Below are positions 18,868 through 26,979 of a DNA stretch of 64,000 nucleotides, piece after piece. Source of the stretch: Pseudoalteromonas ruthenica. Lineage in GTDB: Bacteria > Pseudomonadota > Gammaproteobacteria > Enterobacterales > Alteromonadaceae. Position 1 is the stretch's first letter. Every line of letters begins with the position of its first letter. The stretch spans positions 248,001 through 312,000 of the forward strand of contig NZ_CP023396.1 in NCBI RefSeq assembly GCF_008808095.1, in the 5' to 3' direction. Position numbers and translations under genes: made by a program. The notes under the pieces are model-generated. The model was given only the letters and a program-made list of their open reading frames with translations. It did not search any database and was not told the origin of the DNA.

Positions 18868-18882
18868 TTCATACTAAGGTCT
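18868..18882 (+). promoter_or_regulatory. Candidate CrbR box 2 upstream of acs
   Basis: TTCATACTAAGGTCT matches 12 of 15 bases of the actP box (TTACGACTAAGGTCT), in the same orientation, 84 bases (about eight helical turns) after box 1 and 72 bases before the acs ATG. Confidence 0.45.
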
Positions 18883-18953
18883 AATACTGAAACATTCAGC
18901 CCTGAGTAATGCTGTGAGCAAGCCTACAGGCAACAAAAGATATGGAGACGGTT

Positions 18954-20894
18954 ATGTCACAGAGCATTTATCCGGTTTTTGATAACATCAAAAACAACGC
19001 ACTAGTCGATAACGAAAAATACAAAGCACTATATCAGCAGTCCATAGATGACCCCGAGGGCTTCTGGGCCGAGCATGGTAAGCGTTTGCACTGGTATACC
19101 CCCTATACAAAGGTAAAAAATACCTCTTTTGATAAAGGCCATATCAGCATTAAGTGGTTCGAAGACGGGCAACTCAATGCATCATATAATTGTATTGATC
19201 GTCATTTAGAACACAAAGCCAATAAAACCGCATTGATTTGGGAAGGAGATGACCCGAGCCAAAGCGAGCATATTAGCTACCAGCAATTGCATGATGAGGT
19301 GTGTAAACTGGCTAATGGCCTGCGCAAACTAGGCGTTAGTAAGGGCGATCGTGTGGCTATTTATATGCCGATGACGCCGCAGGCTGTCTACGCGATGCAA
19401 GCATGCGCGCGTATTGGTGCCGTGCACTCGGTGGTGTTCGGTGGTTTTTCGCCTTCTGCAATCGCCGATCGTATCAACGACAGCGGCGCTAAAGTGGTGA
19501 TCACCTCAGATGAAGGTCGCCGTGGCGGTGGCACCGTGCCATTGAAAGCCAATGTCGATGAGGCTGTGAGCCAAGAGTCAGTGACTACGGTCGAGCATGT
19601 TATTGTGCATCAACTTACCGGTGGTGACGTGCAGTGGCACAGTCACGACCTGTGGTGGCACGATTTAGTCGCCGATCAGCCTAGCCACTGCGAGCCAGAG
19701 GTGATGGACGCTGAAGATCCTTTATTTATTCTTTATACCTCGGGCTCCACGGGTCAGCCTAAAGGGGTCGTGCACTCTACTGGCGGTTATTTGGTGTATA
19801 CCTCCATGACCCATGAATATGTATTCGATGTGCATGATGACGATGTCTACTGGTGTAGTGCTGATGTCGGCTGGATTACTGGTCACAGCTATATCGCTTA
19901 TGGGCCTTTGGTTAATGGCTGTACACAAGTGATCTTTGAAGGTGTGCCGACCTACCCAAGTGCAGGGCGCATGGGGGAAGTAGTCGATAAGCATCAAGTG
20001 ACGATTCTGTACACTGCGCCTACAGCCATTCGCGCGCTGATGGCAAAAGGCGATGAACCCACCGCCAGTTCAACACGCTCATCATTGCGGGTATTGGGTT
20101 CGGTGGGCGAGCCCATTAACCCAGAGGCCTGGGCATGGTATTACGAAAATATTGGTAATAGCCAATGTCCTATTGTGGATACTTGGTGGCAAACCGAAAC
20201 TGGCGGCATCATGATCACGCCGCTGCCGGGTGCAACCGATATGAAGCCTGGCTCAGCGACACGACCTTTCTTTGGTATTGCCCCAGCACTTTACGATGCC
20301 GAGGGAAATAACCTTGAGGGTGCGGTTGACGGTAACCTTGTTATTCTCGATAGCTGGCCGTCGCAAGCACGCACGGTGTACGGCGATCATGAGCGTTTTG
20401 AGCAAACCTACTTCTCAGCCTATCCTGGGGTGTACTTCACCGGTGATGGTTGTCGTCGTGATGAAGATGGCTATTATTGGATCACCGGCCGCGTAGATGA
20501 TGTACTTAATGTGTCAGGTCACCGCTTAGGTACCGCAGAAATTGAAAGTGCCTTGGTGGCGCACGAGGCTGTCGCCGAGGCTGCCGTGGTTGGTTATCCA
20601 CATGACATTAAAGGGCAGGGGATTTACGTTTACATTACCCCAAATGATGGCGTGCAGGTTAGCGATGAATTGACTAAGGAAGTGCGGAACTGGGTGCGTA
20701 AAGAGCTTAGCCCCATTGCCTCTCCGGATATGATTCAATGGTCGCCGGGACTACCTAAAACCCGCTCAGGTAAAATTATGCGTCGTATTTTGCGTAAAAT
20801 TGCTGCCAATGAGCACCAGCAATTAGGCGATACCTCGACGCTGGCGGATCCTGGCGTGGTGGACGATCTCATTGAAAACCGTCTAAATCGTTAA
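18954..20894 (+). CDS. acs: Acetyl-CoA synthetase
   Basis: Start ATG 18954 follows GGAG (18944-18947); the product is 646 residues, close to the usual 650. AMP-binding motif [14 protein letters not shown] is at about 261-274, WWQTETGG in the centre, the hinge-region [20 protein letters not shown] follows, and [15 protein letters not shown] near the C-terminus carries the lysine (about 606) that is acetylated in E. coli Acs. It activates acetate via acetyl-AMP. The gene is followed by a strong terminator and then crbR, and is preceded by two CrbR-like boxes. Confidence 0.97.
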   Translation: MSQSIYPVFDNIKNNALVDNEKYKALYQQSIDDPEGFWAEHGKRLHWYTPYTKVKNTSFDKGHISIKWFEDGQLNASYNCIDRHLEHKANKTALIWEGDDPSQSEHISYQQLHDEVCKLANGLRKLGVSKGDRVAIYMPMTPQAVYAMQACARIGAVHSVVFGGFSPSAIADRINDSGAKVVITSDEGRRGGGTVPLKANVDEAVSQESVTTVEHVIVHQLTGGDVQWHSHDLWWHDLVADQPSHCEPEVMDAEDPLFILYTSGSTGQPKGVVHSTGGYLVYTSMTHEYVFDVHDDDVYWCSADVGWITGHSYIAYGPLVNGCTQVIFEGVPTYPSAGRMGEVVDKHQVTILYTAPTAIRALMAKGDEPTASSTRSSLRVLGSVGEPINPEAWAWYYENIGNSQCPIVDTWWQTETGGIMITPLPGATDMKPGSATRPFFGIAPALYDAEGNNLEGAVDGNLVILDSWPSQARTVYGDHERFEQTYFSAYPGVYFTGDGCRRDEDGYYWITGRVDDVLNVSGHRLGTAEIESALVAHEAVAEAAVVGYPHDIKGQGIYVYITPNDGVQVSDELTKEVRNWVRKELSPIASPDMIQWSPGLPKTRSGKIMRRILRKIAANEHQQLGDTSTLADPGVVDDLIENRLNR

Positions 20895-20939
20895 TTAGGC
20901 GTTAAGAACTTGATTAACGAACGATTCTAAACGTAGACT

Positions 20940-20976
20940 ATCGGCTGTCATCAAGCGATGACGGCCGATTTTTTTA
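20940..20976 (+). terminator. Terminator between acs and crbR
   Basis: A 13-base stem, ATCGGCTGTCATC / GATGACGGCCGAT (one G-U pair), AAGC loop, then eight T residues. The T run abuts the AGGAG ribosome binding site of crbR, so crbR is expressed either by readthrough or by a promoter inside acs. Confidence 0.92.
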
Positions 20977-20986
20977 GGAGCACAGC

Positions 20987-21643
20987 ATGAGTCAGTTTTT
21001 AATCGCGGACGATCACCCATTATTTCGTGAAGCATTAAAAGGGGCACTGACAAAGCAGTTTACCCCCCTAGAAGTATTTGAATCTGATACCTTCGACAGT
21101 ACCTTGGCGGTACTCGATGAGCAGCCAGAGCTAGACATTTTATTGCTGGATTTGCATATGCCCGGTAATGGCGATTTGTATGGCTTAATTCGCATCCGTG
21201 AAGATTATCCTGACCTTCCTATCGCTGTGGTTTCTGGCAGTGAAGATTTACACATAGTATCAAAAGTGATGGGCTACGGTGCCATGGGCTTTATTCCCAA
21301 ATCATCTTCGGCACAGCAAATTGCTGATGCTATATCGCACATGTTGGAGGGCGATACCTGGCTGCCTGAGGAGATCAAAGACAAGGTTGAGGCGATCAGC
21401 GGTGAGGATAAAGAACTGGCGGCTCAGGTCGCTTCATTGACACCGCAACAGTATAGAGTGTTAAGCTATTTGCATGAAGGTTTATTGAATAAACAAATTG
21501 CTTATGAGTTGAATATTTCTGAGGCGACAGTGAAAGCGCACATTACGGCGATTTTCCGCAAGCTCGGTGTCTATAATCGTACCCAAGCGGTGTTAATTGC
21601 CTCAAAGCTACAGTTGGAGCCTCTTGAAAATCAAAGCGAATAA
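20987..21643 (+). CDS. crbR: LuxR/NarL-family response regulator, CrbR-type
   Basis: A 218-residue regulator: receiver domain (about 1-120) with acidic pair D8-D9, phospho-acceptor D55 in LLLDLHMPG, and the conserved Lys in GFIPKSS; then a LuxR-type helix-turn-helix (about 145-210, LTPQQYRVLSYLHEGLLNKQIAYELNISEATVKAHITAIFRKLG). In Vibrio, Pseudomonas and Shewanella the CrbS/CrbR pair turns on acs in the acetate switch. Placement between acs and the SSS-domain kinase at 22942 supports this identity; direct evidence for this strain is lacking. Confidence 0.88.
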   Translation: MSQFLIADDHPLFREALKGALTKQFTPLEVFESDTFDSTLAVLDEQPELDILLLDLHMPGNGDLYGLIRIREDYPDLPIAVVSGSEDLHIVSKVMGYGAMGFIPKSSSAQQIADAISHMLEGDTWLPEEIKDKVEAISGEDKELAAQVASLTPQQYRVLSYLHEGLLNKQIAYELNISEATVKAHITAIFRKLGVYNRTQAVLIASKLQLEPLENQSE

Positions 21644-21660
21644 TCGCCACTGGAGGAACT

Positions 21661-22065
21661 ATGAGCGCAATTACGGATCTGCACACGTTGTTAGCTAATC
21701 TTGAGCCACAATTACAGCCCCAAGAGTATGTTTTTTGCTGTGTACCGGGGTTGTTATCTGATTATACTCAGCTTAACCCCCTTGCTGCGTTTAGTGAAAA
21801 AGAGGGTATGACACTGGTACTTGAGGCCAATGCGGCGCAACAAGCCGGTTTTGATAGTGCCGCCACCTACCGGCAAATCACCCTAAATGTTCATTCTGCT
21901 TTAGATGCTGTGGGCCTCAGTGCCGCCGTTGCGGACATCTTAGCCGCAGCGGATATCAGTGCCAACATTATCGCTGCGTTTTATCATGATCACGTGTTTG
22001 TTCCCAGCAACAAGGCCGAGCAGGCATTATCGGCACTGCAAGCGCTGAGCGCCGATAACCAGTAA
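21661..22065 (+). CDS. ACT-domain protein (probably the COG3602/ACT_3 group)
   Basis: A 134-residue soluble protein, start after CTGGAGGAA. It has a tandem ACT-like fold: EYVFCCVPGLL, EGMTLVLEANAA, YRQITLNVHSALDAVGLSAAVADIL and ANIIAAFYHDHVFVPSNKAEQAL. Such proteins bind small ligands, but no ligand is known for this group. It follows crbR by 17 bases and could be co-transcribed with it; it converges with purU, leaving three bases between stops. Confidence 0.8.
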   Translation: MSAITDLHTLLANLEPQLQPQEYVFCCVPGLLSDYTQLNPLAAFSEKEGMTLVLEANAAQQAGFDSAATYRQITLNVHSALDAVGLSAAVADILAAADISANIIAAFYHDHVFVPSNKAEQALSALQALSADNQ

Positions 22066-22068
22066 AGC

Positions 22069-22902
22069 TTAGTCAAATACCACCGTTCGGTTACCATTTA
22101 TGAAGAGCTTGTGCTCGGCTGCAAGCTCAAGTGCCTTACAAAATACCTGCTTCTCTACGTCGCGGCCTTTTTTAGCCATACTCAAGGCGCTGTCAGCGTG
22201 AGTCACCGGAGTGACCTGTTGCATAATAATGGGGCCTTCATCAAGTTCATCAGTAACAAAATGGGCTGTGGCGCCAATGATTTTAACGCCACGCTCAAAC
22301 GCTTGATGGTATGGCTTAGCGCCAATGAAAGCAGGCAAGAAAGAGTGATGAATATTGATTATTCGGCCACTAAAACGGGCGACAAATTCGGGGCTAAGAA
22401 TACGCATGTATTTGGCAAGGCCAATCATATCTGGGGCATACTCGGCGATTTTATCGCCAACTAAAGCATCATGCTCATCACGGCTTAGGCCCTCATGGCT
22501 AATACAGTGAAAAGGCACATTGAACCCAGCAGCTAAAGGCGCGAGGTCGGGGTAGTTGGCGATCACTGCCTGCACTTCAATATTTAATGCCTGCTCGAAG
22601 CACTTAAGCAACACACCACCAAGGCAGTGCGCTTCTTTGGTGGCCAGCAGTACCACCTTGGTTGCTTCACCGCCATGCAAGGAAAGCGTAGAACCACTGG
22701 GCAGCGATGCCTGCAATTCGGCTAGTAAATCAAGGTTATCAAAGTTTCCGTCCAGCTCAGTGCGCATAAAGAAACGCCCATGCTGCTTATCAACAAATTC
22801 GTTGTTGCGGGTAATATTCAGGTTATGCTCAAAACACAGCCCGGTAATCTTCGCGATTAACCCCTCTTCGTCGGGGCATTGCGCCAATAGTACTTTTTTC
22901 AT
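22069..22902 (-). CDS. purU: Formyltetrahydrofolate deformylase
   Basis: A 277-residue PurU with an N-terminal ACT domain (about 1-80, LLAQCPDEEGLIAKITGLCFEHNLNI) and a C-terminal formyltransferase-fold domain. The catalytic elements NIHHSFLPAFIGAKPYHQAFERGVKIIGATAHFVTDELDEGPII are at about 185-227. It hydrolyses 10-formyl-THF to formate and THF. It follows crbS on the same strand with a 39-base gap holding an inverted repeat, and the gene may be co-transcribed with crbS. Confidence 0.95.
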   Translation of the reverse strand: MKKVLLAQCPDEEGLIAKITGLCFEHNLNITRNNEFVDKQHGRFFMRTELDGNFDNLDLLAELQASLPSGSTLSLHGGEATKVVLLATKEAHCLGGVLLKCFEQALNIEVQAVIANYPDLAPLAAGFNVPFHCISHEGLSRDEHDALVGDKIAEYAPDMIGLAKYMRILSPEFVARFSGRIINIHHSFLPAFIGAKPYHQAFERGVKIIGATAHFVTDELDEGPIIMQQVTPVTHADSALSMAKKGRDVEKQVFCKALELAAEHKLFINGNRTVVFD

Positions 22903-22910
22903 TCCTCATT

Positions 22911-22932
22911 CCTAATGTGTGAACACATTAGG
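22911..22932. repeat. Inverted repeat between crbS and purU
   Basis: Perfect 9-base arms CCTAATGTG / CACATTAGG around a TGAA spacer, eight bases before the purU start. No T run follows on the minus strand, so it is not a standard terminator; an operator or an RNA hairpin near the purU ribosome binding site is possible. Confidence 0.6.
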
Positions 22933-22941
22933 CATTATGCC

Positions 22942-25900
22942 CTAAAGAGAATGATTTAACAGTGCCTTTAACTTTGCGGGTTTTACTGGCTTAGAAAGAT
23001 AGTGAACACCCGCTTCTTTCGCTTTTTGTTTTACTTCGTCATCGCGTACTGCGGTAATTAAAATAGCCGGTATGGGGCCACGCAGGGCGCGTATTTTTTC
23101 GATAAGACTTAAGCCGTCTTCATCATGACCAAGTTGATAGTCCATTAGAATCACATCGATAGCCCCCCCGTTTTGCACCCATTCGAGTGCTTGCTCGCCA
23201 CTGGAGCAACCTTGGCTGTTGGCACCCCACTTATTTAGTAAGTGGGTCATGGCGGTGATGTTTTCAGCTTCGTCATCAACGACCAGTACATCATAATGAG
23301 CTTGTGCGCGGGCACCGGTGTGTTGCTCTGTAGGGCTGCTGATACGCTGTGCGTTGCCATAAGGAACTTCTACCTTAAAGCAGCTCCCTTGGCCTAAGGT
23401 GGAGCGCATTGTCAGCCGGTGTGAGAGAAGCTCTACCATGCGCTTGACAACGCCGAGGCCGAGGCCAACGCCTTTATTATCGCCAGACTCAACGCGATAA
23501 AAGTCGTCGAATATCTTTTGTTGTTCACGCTCGCCAATGCCCAGTCCGGTATCCCATACCTCAATACTTAAATGGTGTTTACGGCGACGACAAGCAATAA
23601 GCACCTTGCCGCGCTCGGTATATTTAACGGCATTAGAAAGTAGGTTTTGTAGAATTCGGCGTAAATAAGTGATGTCGCTATGAACCACATCATTGCGCGA
23701 GCGCAAGGTAATTTCGAGGCCCTTATCGGCGCATAAAATGGCGTATTCATTGACCAGCGGCGCTAATATATCATCGATATGAAAATGCTTCGGACTGGGG
23801 GTCATCGCGCCTTGGTCGAGTTTGGCAATATCGAGCAGGGCTGACATCAAATGTACGGTGCTATCGAGGCTATCGCCGAGTTTATCTAAGCTACTGGCGT
23901 TATGCGGGGTTAATGTTTGCTCATCAATAGCCGCAAGGTAGAGGCGCGCCGCATTCAGCGGCTGCAAAATGTCATGGCTGGCTAGAGCGAGAAAGCGGGT
24001 TTTACTGTCATTGGCGCGCTCAGCTTCTTGTTTGGCCGCTTTTAGGGCTTGCTCGGTTTGCTCCCTGCTGGCCATTTGTGTTTTCAGATCTTGGTTGATT
24101 GCGCGGATCTCTTGCGTGCGCGCTTCAATGCGATTCTCCAAGTCCGTGTTCACTTCTTCCAGTGCGTTTTGTGTTGCCATGTGTGCGGTAATATCCGAAA
24201 AACTGGTCACAAAACCACCGTCTGGCAGTGGGTTACCTATCATTTCATAGACCTGACCGCTGCGCCGATGGCGAATGAAGTGATGTGAGCTGCCATTACG
24301 CAGGTGGCGGACGCGCTTTTCCACATGATGCTCAATTTCCCCCGGGCCGCACTCGCCACGTTGCGCATTGTAGCGAATCACTTCTTCAATCGGTTGGCCC
24401 TGTTGTAAGAAACCTTCGGGATAGTTAAACATTTCGGCATAACGCTTGTTCCACGCGACTAAATTTAAGTCTTTATCGACCACTGAGATGCCATGACTGA
24501 GGTTCTCTAAAGAGGTAAAGAGTAAGTTTTGGTTAAACCGCAACGCCTGGGTGGTTTCATCAAAGAAGTTGACCACCTCCTCAAAGGCTAATTGCTTACC
24601 GCTGGCCACCGTTTGTATCAATGCTTGCGCCGACGATGCCCCCAGTACCCCGGTAAGAGCGCGCTCACAATAAGCGATAAATTCGTTAGAGGGTTGGGCA
24701 TTATTGTCATTGAGCTCGTCGTTGGCTTGGTAGTGGCTTAATACTTGGCTACTGCGCTGGGCGCCTAAAAAGGTTTGCAGCAGCACCTTAAAGTCATAAA
24801 TCGTGGCATTAACGTGTTTGTTTAGTCGCTTGGCGAAGTTAAGCTGCTCTTTGGGGTTCACAAAAGCGGCGGCCTGAATACGGTCTATCAATCGCTCCTG
24901 AGCTCCAAGAGAGAAGCTGATATAACAACAGATGTTAGCGAATAGCGCTATCAACGTTCCTTGAGTAATCAATTCTTGCTGCGCGGTGCTATCTAACACT
25001 GTGGGAGTGTTCATAATGGGCAGCATTAAAAACAGCATCCAGCAGATCACCCCGGCAGTCAGCCCAGCATACACGCCATATGCATGGCCTCGGCGCCAGT
25101 ATAAGCCGCCAACAATAGCCGGAAGCAACTGAGTTACCAACGAAAAAGCAACCAACCCCATAGACGCTAACGTTTCGCCGTGACCAAATACTTGTTGGTA
25201 CAGGTAGGAAAGCAGCAGGATGGCGGCAATAGTAAAGCGCCTGACTAACAAGATGCGGGCACGATAACTGCGGTTAATCTGGTTGCGGCGAAACTTACGC
25301 TTGAGTATCAGTGGCAGCACCACATCGTTAGACACCATGGTGCTTAGGGTCAGTGTCGCCACTACAATCATTGCGGTCGCGGCCGATAGTCCACCGATAA
25401 ACACGAAGGTAGTGAGTAACCAGTGTCCAGTACTTAACGGAAAGGCGAGAACAAAGCTATCAGCACTGTGCCCGTGGCCGATTTGCGGCATGATGGCGGC
25501 GCTAGCGATGGGTAGGATCATGGCGCCAATAAGCAAAAGGTAAAGAGGAAAAGCCCAGCGTGCGGTCTTTAAATGACGGATATCCTGATTATCAACCACG
25601 GTGACATGGAACTGACGTGGCAAGCAAATGATTGCAGCGGCGGCCATCAAGGTTTGACCGATAAAGCCAAAGCTGAGCATATCGGAGCTTTGCCAATGCT
25701 GCCAGATTGCGTCAAGGGAGACAGAACCGGGCAACGAATAAAGGGTATACACCGCAAGGCCTGCAACGAAAATGAGTGCCAGCAACTTTATCAAGGATTC
25801 AAACGCCACCGCGAGCATCAGTCCCGAGCGGTACTCGGTGACATCGACCTTGCGGGTACCAAAGAAAATGGCAAAAACGGCCATGATTAGCGCACCACTA

Positions 25901-26370
25901 AGCGCCAGTATAGTGCCGGATACCTGAGCCCCGCCGGGGAGTAACAAAAAGCTGCTGGAAAGTGCTTTGAGTTGCAACGCAATGTAAGGAATGGTGGCCA
26001 TCAGCGCGATAAACGTGACTAAAATAGCGCTCAGTTGGCGCTTGCCATAGCGCGCAGAGATAAAATCGGCAATGGTGGTGATATTTTGTTTTTTACTGAC
26101 CAATACCAGTTTGCGTAAAAAGCCCTGACAGAAAATAAACAATAACGCCGGGCCCAGCAAAATAGGCAGGTAGCTCCAACCGCTGCTTGCCGCTGTGCCC
26201 ACTGAGCCATAATAAGTCCACGAGGTGCAATAAATCCCCAAAGACAGTGCGTACACAAAGGGGTGGTGACTAATGTATTTGGCCCAAGGCGTGGTTTTGT
26301 CGCCCCAATTTGCCAGCCAAAAAAGCAAAGAGATGTACACCAAGGATACGAAGATAAGAGCGAGGGTCAT
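22942..26370 (-). CDS. crbS: Hybrid sensor histidine kinase with SSS transporter domain, CrbS-type
   Basis: ATG 26370 gives 1142 residues; a GTG at 26418 in frame is a weaker alternative. Order: a sodium/solute symporter-like region with about 13 membrane helices (about 1-500), a linker, a PAS domain (about 615-725, SLENLSHGISVVDKDLNLVAWNKRY in part), a coiled coil, HisKA with His799 in ALASHDILQPLN, HATPase (about 900-1010, with DTGLGIGEREQQKIFDDFYR), and a C-terminal receiver with Asp1077 in VILMDYQLG. CrbS proteins sense acetate-related cues and phosphorylate CrbR. The transporter-like half may bind or move the signal. It lies near crbR and actP, as in Vibrio and Shewanella. Start choice is uncertain because no clear ribosome binding site is seen. 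Confidence 0.88.
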   Translation of the reverse strand: MTLALIFVSLVYISLLFWLANWGDKTTPWAKYISHHPFVYALSLGIYCTSWTYYGSVGTAASSGWSYLPILLGPALLFIFCQGFLRKLVLVSKKQNITTIADFISARYGKRQLSAILVTFIALMATIPYIALQLKALSSSFLLLPGGAQVSGTILALSGALIMAVFAIFFGTRKVDVTEYRSGLMLAVAFESLIKLLALIFVAGLAVYTLYSLPGSVSLDAIWQHWQSSDMLSFGFIGQTLMAAAAIICLPRQFHVTVVDNQDIRHLKTARWAFPLYLLLIGAMILPIASAAIMPQIGHGHSADSFVLAFPLSTGHWLLTTFVFIGGLSAATAMIVVATLTLSTMVSNDVVLPLILKRKFRRNQINRSYRARILLVRRFTIAAILLLSYLYQQVFGHGETLASMGLVAFSLVTQLLPAIVGGLYWRRGHAYGVYAGLTAGVICWMLFLMLPIMNTPTVLDSTAQQELITQGTLIALFANICCYISFSLGAQERLIDRIQAAAFVNPKEQLNFAKRLNKHVNATIYDFKVLLQTFLGAQRSSQVLSHYQANDELNDNNAQPSNEFIAYCERALTGVLGASSAQALIQTVASGKQLAFEEVVNFFDETTQALRFNQNLLFTSLENLSHGISVVDKDLNLVAWNKRYAEMFNYPEGFLQQGQPIEEVIRYNAQRGECGPGEIEHHVEKRVRHLRNGSSHHFIRHRRSGQVYEMIGNPLPDGGFVTSFSDITAHMATQNALEEVNTDLENRIEARTQEIRAINQDLKTQMASREQTEQALKAAKQEAERANDSKTRFLALASHDILQPLNAARLYLAAIDEQTLTPHNASSLDKLGDSLDSTVHLMSALLDIAKLDQGAMTPSPKHFHIDDILAPLVNEYAILCADKGLEITLRSRNDVVHSDITYLRRILQNLLSNAVKYTERGKVLIACRRRKHHLSIEVWDTGLGIGEREQQKIFDDFYRVESGDNKGVGLGLGVVKRMVELLSHRLTMRSTLGQGSCFKVEVPYGNAQRISSPTEQHTGARAQAHYDVLVVDDEAENITAMTHLLNKWGANSQGCSSGEQALEWVQNGGAIDVILMDYQLGHDEDGLSLIEKIRALRGPIPAILITAVRDDEVKQKAKEAGVHYLSKPVKPAKLKALLNHSL

Positions 26371-26704
26371 AAGCCGCAGCGTTATTGTTATTAGTAGCAA
26401 ATACCATAGCAAACCCACAGCCTATTTAGCAGTGATTTTTAAGTGCTCAGTGCATGCGACTTAAGGTTATTAGACTAATGTATTAAGCCCTTGTTCACCT
26501 TCGAAAAACGTCCTGACTTTATCTGCATTAAAATCTAACTTAATGAAATTTATAGCTTTATTTGAAATGATGTTCTCGATGTTATTGACGTTAAGTTTTT
26601 GTTACGACTAAGGTCTGAATTTCCTCTGGCGCTGGCGTTGCTAGATTCAAAAGTGATGATAACAACCAGTCATACTTTTAGTGTGACGTGAAGGGGATAC
26701 AAAA
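26371..26704. other. Intergenic region between crbS and DUF4212-actP
   Basis: About 330 A+T-rich bases without a convincing gene. It holds the divergent control region: a CrbR-like box at 26602-26616, a GG-N10-GC match at 26626-26642, a TAGATT -10 candidate at 26642-26647, and AAGGGG before the DUF4212 ATG. Confidence 0.7.
26602..26616 (+). promoter_or_regulatory. Candidate CrbR box upstream of DUF4212-actP
   Basis: TTACGACTAAGGTCT, 13 bases identical to the acs box at 18784. A TAGATT at 26642-26647 is placed so that the box would sit just upstream of a -35 region, a common arrangement for LuxR-type activators. Confidence 0.6.
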
Positions 26705-26968
26705 ATGGCTTTTAAAGATGCAGATCACGCTAAAGCCTATTGGAACGAAAACCTCAGTCTAGTGTTTAAATTGCTAGTGGTGTGGTTCGTGGTTTCATTT
26801 GGCTGTGGCATTTTGCTAGTCGACGTACTCAATGAGGTGCGTTTCTTCGGGTTTAAACTGGGTTTTTGGTTCTCGCAACAGGGCGCCATTTATACCTTTG
26901 TGGTTCTTATTTTTGTCTACGCACACAAAATGAATGCGTTAGATAAAAAATACGGCGTAGACGAATAA
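26705..26968 (+). CDS. DUF4212 membrane protein, partner of ActP
   Basis: An 87-residue protein with two transmembrane helices (about 18-38 and 52-75) and a pattern (YWNENLSLVFKLLVVWFVVSFG) typical of DUF4212 small subunits. These are encoded directly before ActP-type symporters and are thought to be an accessory subunit. The gap to actP is 11 bases. A role comparable to E. coli YjcH is inferred from position. Confidence 0.88.
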   Translation: MAFKDADHAKAYWNENLSLVFKLLVVWFVVSFGCGILLVDVLNEVRFFGFKLGFWFSQQGAIYTFVVLIFVYAHKMNALDKKYGVDE

Positions 26969-26979
26969 GGAGCGCAGTG

